This document shows positions 57,030 to 64,000 of a stretch of DNA of 64,000 nucleotides, one piece after another (the first letter of the stretch is position 1; each line of letters starts with the position of its first letter). The DNA is from Hypholoma sublateritium FD-334 SS-4. Its lineage: Eukaryota > Basidiomycota > Agaricomycetes > Agaricales > Strophariaceae. The position numbers and the translations under genes were made by a program. Where the stretch lies: the NCBI GenBank assembly GCA_000827495.1, contig KN817561.1, positions 227,108 through 291,107 of the forward strand, given 5' to 3'. The notes beneath the pieces are model-generated. The model worked only from the letters and a program-made list of their open reading frames with translations, did not search any database and was not told where the DNA came from.

Positions 57030-59640
57030 ATGAACGCAAGACGATCTACTCGTATATTTATTGGTGCGACACCCAATAATTCAGTGGCCGATACAGAAGA
57101 CGACGATATGAGCCGCATTAAATTCCTTGCGGGGGACCCGGGAAAGAACGACCTCCTGCAGAGAAGAAATCGCGAGCCACGAAACGAAAGCCCTTGCAAA
57201 TTACAGGCAAGATGAACGCGGACCTGTACCCGAGAAGTTTCGAGGGATTTGCGGCAAGCTAGAGGGGGTGAATGTCATGCCTCTGAACATGGGACGAGGT
57301 ATGCTCAGCTATCCGCGCTCCCGTTCGCTGTATGCTTATTGAGACCCGCGTGCAGATTTACATGCAACTCCAAGCGATTGATCTTCTCCACCTTTTGCGA
57401 GCCACTAAATACTTTCGAAATACCGTATGCCACGACAACGGTCTGGAAAGCACCTCGTTCCCCTATCATTTCTGCTATGCCGGAACGTCTCGATGGCTTG
57501 TCGGAACTGCGTATGTGGCTTTCGGAGAAGGATGTCACGTACGTCTCACGCAATCTCAGAGTTATTCTATAAATTCTAATATTGCCCTTGAACAGTGCTG
57601 ACAGCGAAATGTTGGCACGGTAACTCTCGTTCGGTATGCGCGGAAATGTATGTGCGATTTGTGTTCCAAACGAGTAAGTTTACTCGTCTCTCTCTTCCTA
57701 TATTCACTCATTGGGCCTTCCTTCACATTACAGCTGCAGACCGCGTTAGGCAGCACCTCCTTCCATCTATGGAGAAATATTTGGAAGCTACGATGTCGAA
57801 AGCTGTCTACCAAAGCTTACTATCGATACGGCGCAGAAATCCAGCGGAAATAATCAGCGGCCTTCGATCCGCGAGAAGTGTAATGCTGACTTTTGACCTG
57901 AAGGACCGAACAAACGACTCGTTTGGTGGACTTTCTCAGTGTTGAAGAAAAATGCAGGCGCCATGGTCAATGCAGCGAGGTGTGGCTGGACCGCACGCAG
58001 ACGGCAGCAAGACAAGTGCGCTACATATTCCTAACCCTCAGTATATGTTATTGATCTTTTTTCATCTGCAATACAGTCATCTGGCGAGTCTTAGCTTGCG
58101 ACTGGGTCGCTCCTAGATCACTATCTATCGTCGAAGGGCGTAGCCCGTTGTAAGTACAGTCGCGTTTTTCATTTCCTATCTAATAACACTCCGCCTCTGT
58201 GTAGGGTCGCGGAGCGCGTCGCCGCACTTGGGTGAGCCGACGAAGTTGCGAAGATGAAGACATCGGGATACCTATTCTCAGATTCTTTCGACAGTCAAAA
58301 ATTGTACCAAAAAAATAACTAGCCTTGCAGTAAGCCTTTTCCATAATCATAATTCCTTTGCGCATTTTCAATGCTTTTGCAGCTCTCGCGGAACTGGATC
58401 CTGAAATGAATGGACTTATAGAAGGCATCAAGCACGAGCGTTTCGAGGAAGAGCGGACTTACTTCCGGAGCAAGCATCGTAAGAGGGCTGGTCCGGTAAG
58501 TAGTGAATACTATCAACCTGACAGTCTTCTTGACAGCGCAGAATAGCACCGCGGACGTTCCTCTCAACGAGGAAAGCCACGAGAGACGGAACGAAAGGCG
58601 TTTGAGTCTCCAAGTACGACACACAATCCTCTCCTGGAAATTACAGGGCGTTCGCAGGAAGCTCGCGGACATGGATGATATGTTGATGGACAGACAAATA
58701 GAGGTATACCGCTGCCTGTGCTCCCGTTCGCCGTTTGTACGTTGACACCCCCGTGCAGATTTTCGAGTAGCTGCATCCATATGACATTCCTTGTACATCT
58801 ATCACGAAGAGCGCAAACCCCGCGAGTGAGAAATCAACACCCGGGCGCGTCGATATATGCCTAGAAGGCGGGTCGCTTGAAATGCATCCTTGCTATACCC
58901 GAATTCCTGGTAGACCCGAACGGTCGATTTCGAATCGAAGAACGTTTGGGCGGCATCTAGCGGGAGCATCTGGACAGAGAGTTCACGGCGCTGCTGAAAT
59001 CCGCATGCCCATTCCGCAGAAGGTGTACAATGGTTACCTTTCTCAAGAACCCCATTCAAAGACACAAGACTCGTCGCCGCTGTCGACGAAGTTTTTGCGG
59101 AACCTTCAAAGATATCATTGTCAACATACCAGAATGCGCATTGCTGTCAGCGGCCGAAGATGCCTCGTTGCCCACCTTCATCACGATCTTTCCTGGACTC
59201 GACGAAACTCCTGTTGCCCATTCACGATGCACACGAAACCTCGGTAGCGGCTGCGTGATTCCATTGCCATTTTTGACTGGGTGACCGCAGGTGTTGACCG
59301 CCGCTCTTCCTCGGACCACGGTGTCACAGTCTCGCACAACGAGGTCATTGCGAATCGTTGTACATCCGCGAACGCGTGTCCCGCGATAAGTCAGGACGGA
59401 GAAGTCATGTTTCACGCACGACGATCAACTCGGAATTCGGTCTCCGTGCGGCAGCAGACTTCAGGGTGCTCGTTGGATGCTCGCCAAGCTCCGGAGAACC
59501 GTGAACACTCGACCCTACTTTCAGATGCCGCGCTTGCAACGAATAATACATGCGCTGACGGGGCTACGATGTCCTGGACCACCACGGTTAGTCTTTTTAG
59601 ACTTTCAACCTATGTTCAGAAGCTGACCTGAGTGCAGGTT
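57030..59640 (+). pseudogene. Decayed copy of the F-box gene at 50.9 kb
   Basis: It starts with the same MNARRSTR codons and the same upstream CTTC-CTCCGACC-TG context as the intact gene. It then follows it in order: GKLEGVNVMPLNM, IYMQLQAIDLLHLLRATKYF, SNIALEQC, the RVAERVAAL-type DNA near 58205, LAELDPEMN (near 58385) and so on to ADGATMSWTT (near 59560), matching ETKGRATMTWAR. Many stops, frame shifts and lost splice sites interrupt it, so no full product is possible. The Cys clusters are partly gone. Confidence 0.75.
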
Positions 59641-60906
59641 GAGGAACCAAAGACCGTGCGATCACCGTTATTGCAGACGGAAGCCAGTCACGACATCGCA
59701 GATGTCCTTCTTCATGGTGCGGAAGTTGGTTTAGCGTAGGCTTACGGCGGGAAGTCGAGGCAAGATATCGTTCTGTTGTCTTCCTTTTCCTGAAGATCGA
59801 ATGCCACATCACTTACAGTGAAACTGAGCCATTCTACCTGCATTTACATGCCCAATCTAGGTAGGAGGTAGGAATATCATTACATCGACTACATACATGT
59901 CGTCAACCACGATTGGCGCCGGAATTCAATATCATCATTGTATGAGTATTCTACATGTGCAATGTACTATAAACTCTGCCGAGGTCTGCCTAAATTCTAA
60001 CAGTATTACATGTAACATACCGAGGCCATTAGTCGGGCCTTTGAGTGTCGACGGCGCTCGCGAGCATTGATGGTCGACAAGGTAGTGTAGCTAAGACGGG
60101 GTCGACAACGGGGTTCTGAGAGAGCGAAAACAGAGAGAGAAAAAATGCGCTTACAAGGTGGTGGGGCCTCCAGCAACGAATGCTCGAAACGTGGTGGAAA
60201 ACCAAAGACTCCTCGAAGTAGGGCTAGCGGCTATTTCTGGACTGCAGCCCCGTATACGAGGTGTAGGTGTATCAATCAAAGTTGAGCGCAGCTTGCCAAC
60301 GAAAGGGTGATCTGGCAGAGCAATTGAACGGGATGTGATATAAATGAACAATGTACTGATATAGGCCAGCCCGCACAAAGGCCCGTTTGGCTGCGCCGAC
60401 GGAGGACGGGCATAGGTGAAGGTCGGGTAAGGAAGAAAGCGGGAAGCCCGTCCAGGGAGGGACCTGAGCAGAGGGGGAGGCGGGAGCGTAAGGGACGCGG
60501 TATTCGGAGCAGCGGTGACAGTGGTTGACGATGGTGGCGGATCAGATGGCAGTCGGAAGGATGTGCTTGCCACAGTGAGGCTGTGCGTAAACGGTGAAAG
60601 TGAGTCGCGACCGGGCAAGAGCAAGAAGTTGGCGAGAAGAGCCCCTGGAGCGCCGCCATTTGGGATTCGCGAGGCGAGTAATGCGCCTCTGCGGCCGCCG
60701 TTGTTGCCAGGGAGTGTCTCAGTAAAAATGCCATGACACTGTTATCGACCGCAGCGCGCTCACGCAGGTGGGAGTCAGGAGATGCCATCAACGCGAACTT
60801 ATGATGCACCAAGTGCACACCTTTTGCACAGCGCTGCACACCATTTCCGTAGGTGCCAGCTTGGTGCCAGTCGCATAGCCTCTTGAATCGCTCCTTGCTC
60901 TCAACC
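59641..60906. other. Intergenic, promoter side of the NLR gene
   Basis: No gene is supported. A minus-strand frame is open over about 580 bases (60730-60151) with Pro/Ser/Leu-rich content and no ATG near its start; I leave it uncalled. The 3' flank is GC-rich, contrasting with the AT-rich NLR body. Confidence 0.35.
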
Positions 60907-63900
60907 ATGACTTCCTCTGCAGCAGAACAACCTTTGAAGCTTCTTGCGCTTGGTGAATACATTGGATTGTAGCTTCTTGCCCGCTGCAGTCGCTAACTTG
61001 TTGGTCTGAACAGATGGCGGCGGCATCCGCGGCCTGTCCGAGCTCCTTATCATCAAAGAGATCATGCATCGCCTGATGGTCGAGGAGAATAAGAAACGAA
61101 AGGAGAGGGGTGAACCACCTCTTAACAGCCTCCCGAAGCCCTGCGATTACTTTGATCTCATTGGTGGTACTAGTACTGGAGGGTGTGTTGCGTTATCCAT
61201 ACAGTCGCCAACATATTACTCACACATGCTACAAAAATATAGAATAATTGCCTTGATGCTTGGGAGACTTCAGATGGATGTTGACACTGCAATCAACCAC
61301 TATGACCAGCTGGCAAAGGAAGTCTTCTCTGATATGAAGCGATTTGGGGATGGAAAGTTCAAAGCAACAAAACTTGAGCAAGCCATCAAATCTGTGGTGA
61401 ACAGTGTCACTCATGATGCTGAATCCCCTTTGTTGGTTCAAGGCAATCAATCTGGTGCTTGTCAAGTGTGAGTTTTACACTTTTCTAACCAATTGTGCAT
61501 CTGGATATTGAATCTGACTGCTGTAACATTTCATTAGCTTTGTCTGTGCTAAAAATGCCCACAACATGAATATTCCAGTGCTCTTTAGGTCCTACCCTTC
61601 CTATGAAACTCACTCAGGGTGTAAAATCTGGGAGGCTGCTCGGGCTACATCTGCTGCTCCTACTTTTTTTAAACGCATTGAAATTGGGAGAAGCCAGCCC
61701 TTTGTTGATGGTGGATTAGGCTGCAATAATCCTAGTCAGATGGTACTAAAGGAAGCCTACTCTTTGTTTGGATCTCGTCAAATTGGGTGTTTGCTCAGTA
61801 TTGGTACTGGCCAGGCCACAGTTATTGCTATCAGAAAACCAGGGCTTTTTCAGCAAATTGTTCCCACAGATGTTGTCAATGCTCTCAATAGCATTGCTAC
61901 TGACTGTGAGACTATTCATGAAGTCATGCTGGACCATTTTGCCAATCTGCCAAACATTTACTTTCGCTTCAATGTTGAACATGGAATGCAGGAAATCAGG
62001 CTTTCTGATTGGGAGGAATTGGGCACTGTAGAGGCTCATACATCTCAATATTTGAAGAAAAAGGAAATTGCCAACAAACTTGTTTTGCTGGTTAATGCAA
62101 TTCATACTTCAAAGACTATTGTCCAGCCTACAGTGGAGCAAATTAGTATGTAAAAATTACTTTTGTCAGTTTTGATCAATAAATTTAATTGTTATATAGT
62201 TTCTCCTAGACTTGAAACAGAGTCTACTTCACATCATGTCAAAGCACACAAGCTTTGTCCACCTCCAGTAAATTCATTTATAGGACGCCAAGAAATTCTG
62301 GATAAAATGTGTTACTATTTTAATATAACTAGTCAATTTCAGCATATATTTGTGCTGCATGGCCTTGGAGGTTCTGGAAAGAGCCAAATTGCTTTTCAGT
62401 TTGTGCAAAAATACAGATCTAAATGGTACAGTGATTTCAAAATATTGATATTTTCATATGCTAATAGATCACATCCAGCTTTTCTAATGCATTTTACATT
62501 GATGCTACAAATCAGCAGACTCTTCAAGCAGATCTGGCAGCCATTTCTCCAATACATATTGAACAATCAGTAGATGCAAGTTTGCTTTGGCTTGCTAGCC
62601 AACCTGACAAAAACTGGCTTCTTTTATTTGACAATGCAGATGACACTAAGTTGAAGCTAAACAATTTCTTTCCCAAGTGTAATCATGGCAATATTCTAAT
62701 CACAACCCGCAATCAAGAACTTCGGCTTAATACAACAAAAAATGCACATGCCAACATAGCTGGAATAGATCCTGAAAATGCCAAAAAATTACTTTTGAAT
62801 TTGACAGAAATAGAAGAAAGTGATGAAAACACTGCTTTAGCAGAAGCAATTGTAAAGGATCTTTATTATTTTGTTTTGGCCATTTCCCAAGCTGGTGCAT
62901 ATATTCATTGTCAGCAGCTTTCTTTGAGTAAATACAAAGAATTCTATAAACAAGAATATGATAATTTACTTCGAAATGTAGAGCTGCAAGGACAGGATCC
63001 TTATGGAAAAGCAGTGTATACTACTTGGAAAATAAGCTATGATAAACTTGACCCACCAGCCAGAACCTTTTTGCAAGCTTGCTCTTTCTTACATCATGAG
63101 GGAATTTCAGAGAAAATTTTCAAAAATGCTGCATTATCCAAAGAATTATTTGATCTGCAGGATTCTGATCTACAAAATCAAATAATACAGCTGTTAAATT
63201 ATTGGGGAAGAACAGAAAATATGGAGTGGAGTGCCTGGACTTTTCAGGAAAATGTTATTAGAATTCTTACATCATATTCATTGTTTGTATATGATGACAT
63301 TAATGAAACCTACAGTATTCATCCACTAGTAAAGCAGTGGAGTAGAACAACATTACAAAAAAATGAAATATCCATGCAAAAATGTGTATTTGATATTATT
63401 GGTCTATCAATAATTGGAAATTTTGAAAATCATAAATATCATGATATACTATTGGCTCACATTTTGAATTGCCAAATTCTACTTGATATAGAGGATGTCG
63501 ATGAANTTATTTTGCATAATATGTCATCTTTTTATGCCCAAAGAGGACTTTGGAATAATGCAAAAGTAATTCAGGAAGTAGTACTGGAAAAAAGAAAGCA
63601 GTCACATGGAGATGATCATCCAGACACCCTTACAAGTATGGGTGATCTTGCATCAACATACAGCAAGCAGGGACTTTGGGAGAAGGGAGAGACATTGCAA
63701 GATGTAGTACTGGAAAAAAACAAGCAGCTGCTTGGAGATGATCATCCAGACACCCTTACAAGTATGAATAATCTTGCATGGACATACAGCAACCAGGGAC
63801 TTTGGAAGAAGGCAGAGGCATTGCAAGATGTAGTACTGGAAAAAAACAAGCAGCTGCTTGGAGATGATCATCCAAACACCCTTACAAGTATGAGTAATCT

Positions 63901-64000
63901 TGCATTGACATACAGCAACCAGGGACTTTGGAAGAAGGCAGAGGCATTGCAAGAGGTAGAACTGGAAAAAAGCAAGCAGTTGCTTGGAGATGATCATCCA
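60907..64000 (+). CDS. NLR-type protein: patatin-like phospholipase, NB-ARC, TPR (3' end cut)
   Basis: Six exons, 60907-60952, 61014-61182, 61243-61467, 61538-62145, 62200-62425 and 62479 to the window end, are in phase for 932 residues so far. The patatin domain has DGGGIRG (from Asp16), the GTSTG nucleophile elbow (Ser69) and DGG (Asp204), so its Ser-Asp dyad is intact; it should cleave lipid acyl chains. The NB-ARC part has the P-loop GLGGSGKS (404-411), Walker B LLLFD (Asp476) and ILITTRNQE. The region ending in YSIHPLVKQWS resembles a winged helix. From about residue 775 come kinesin-light-chain-type 42-residue TPR units. Fungal NLRs of this layout are thought to sense non-self, with the N-terminal domain as effector; that role is inferred. 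An N at 63506 hides one residue. Confidence 0.88.
63608..64000 (+). repeat. Near-identical 126-bp TPR-coding repeats
   Basis: The word GGAGATGATCATCCA begins at 63608, 63734, 63860 and 63986, an exact 126-bp period. Adjacent units from 63720 onward differ at only a handful of bases, while the first unit is more diverged. The array continues past the window. Confidence 0.92.

Noticed and set aside
60151..60730. Minus-strand frame open for about 580 bases upstream of the NLR gene
   Set aside because: It has no plausible start codon and biased Pro/Ser/Leu content, matches no family, and competes with another frame on the same strand.
1..64000. CRISPR arrays, bacterial operons, integrases or phage genes
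   Set aside because: None seen; the dense short introns and gene families are eukaryotic and fungal.

Overview
The window looks like a nuclear contig of a mushroom-forming basidiomycete (Agaricomycetes). Nearly every gene is cut by many short introns (about 43-90 nt, GT-AG with CTRAY-like branch points). Most coding DNA is GC-rich, and several protein families are ones I know mainly from Agaricomycetes (DUF6698, DUF6699, TET/JBP-like dioxygenases, large F-box families). No database search was run. Gene models were built by joining frames at splice sites and checking phase by hand.

Region by region. 1-4.5 kb: a gene running off the left edge (minus) and a complete TET/JBP-like 2-oxoglutarate dioxygenase gene (minus). 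4.5-9 kb: mostly non-coding or decayed, with an N-containing membrane-protein fragment at 6.6-7.4 kb. 9.1-9.6 kb: a small protein with a duplicated Cys motif. 11.1-14.1 kb: a 16-exon gene with four tandem MSP (VAP-like) domains. 15.7-20.5 kb: an unknown Ser-rich protein, a minus-strand protein with an RNase H1 N-terminal-like domain and a duplicated SUMO-interacting-like module, and an intact DUF6698 gene. 20.9-21.9 kb: a tandem repeat of about 230 bp. 23.5-28.1 kb: a Pro-rich DUF6699 protein, a 13-exon cytochrome P450 and an intron-containing tRNA-Ala(UGC). 29.0-34.0 kb: a Na/K-ATPase-type (IIC) P-type ATPase. 36.6-41.8 kb: a large Ser/Thr kinase divergent from an Mcp1-like (DUF1691) membrane protein. 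42.9-53.5 kb: an F-box-like protein, a multipass membrane protein, a GH3 beta-glucosidase and an F-box protein. 54-59.6 kb: a relic cluster, with a decayed SERCA-type ATPase, a fragment of the Mcp1-like gene and a decayed copy of the F-box gene. 60.9-64 kb: a patatin / NB-ARC / TPR NLR-type receptor that runs off the right edge.

The genes do not form one pathway. P450, GH3 glucosidase, P-type ATPase, kinase and Mcp1-like protein are general cell functions. The TET/JBP, DUF6698 and left-edge genes belong to expanded lineage-specific families, and TET/JBP genes are known to travel with KDZ transposons in basidiomycetes; no transposase was recognised here. The strongest leads are the TET/JBP gene, the four-MSP gene with repeated exon sizes, the NLR with near-identical TPR units and an abrupt base-composition change, the kinase with a roughly 300-residue insert between its glycine loop and catalytic lysine, and micro-exons of 5 and 12 nt.
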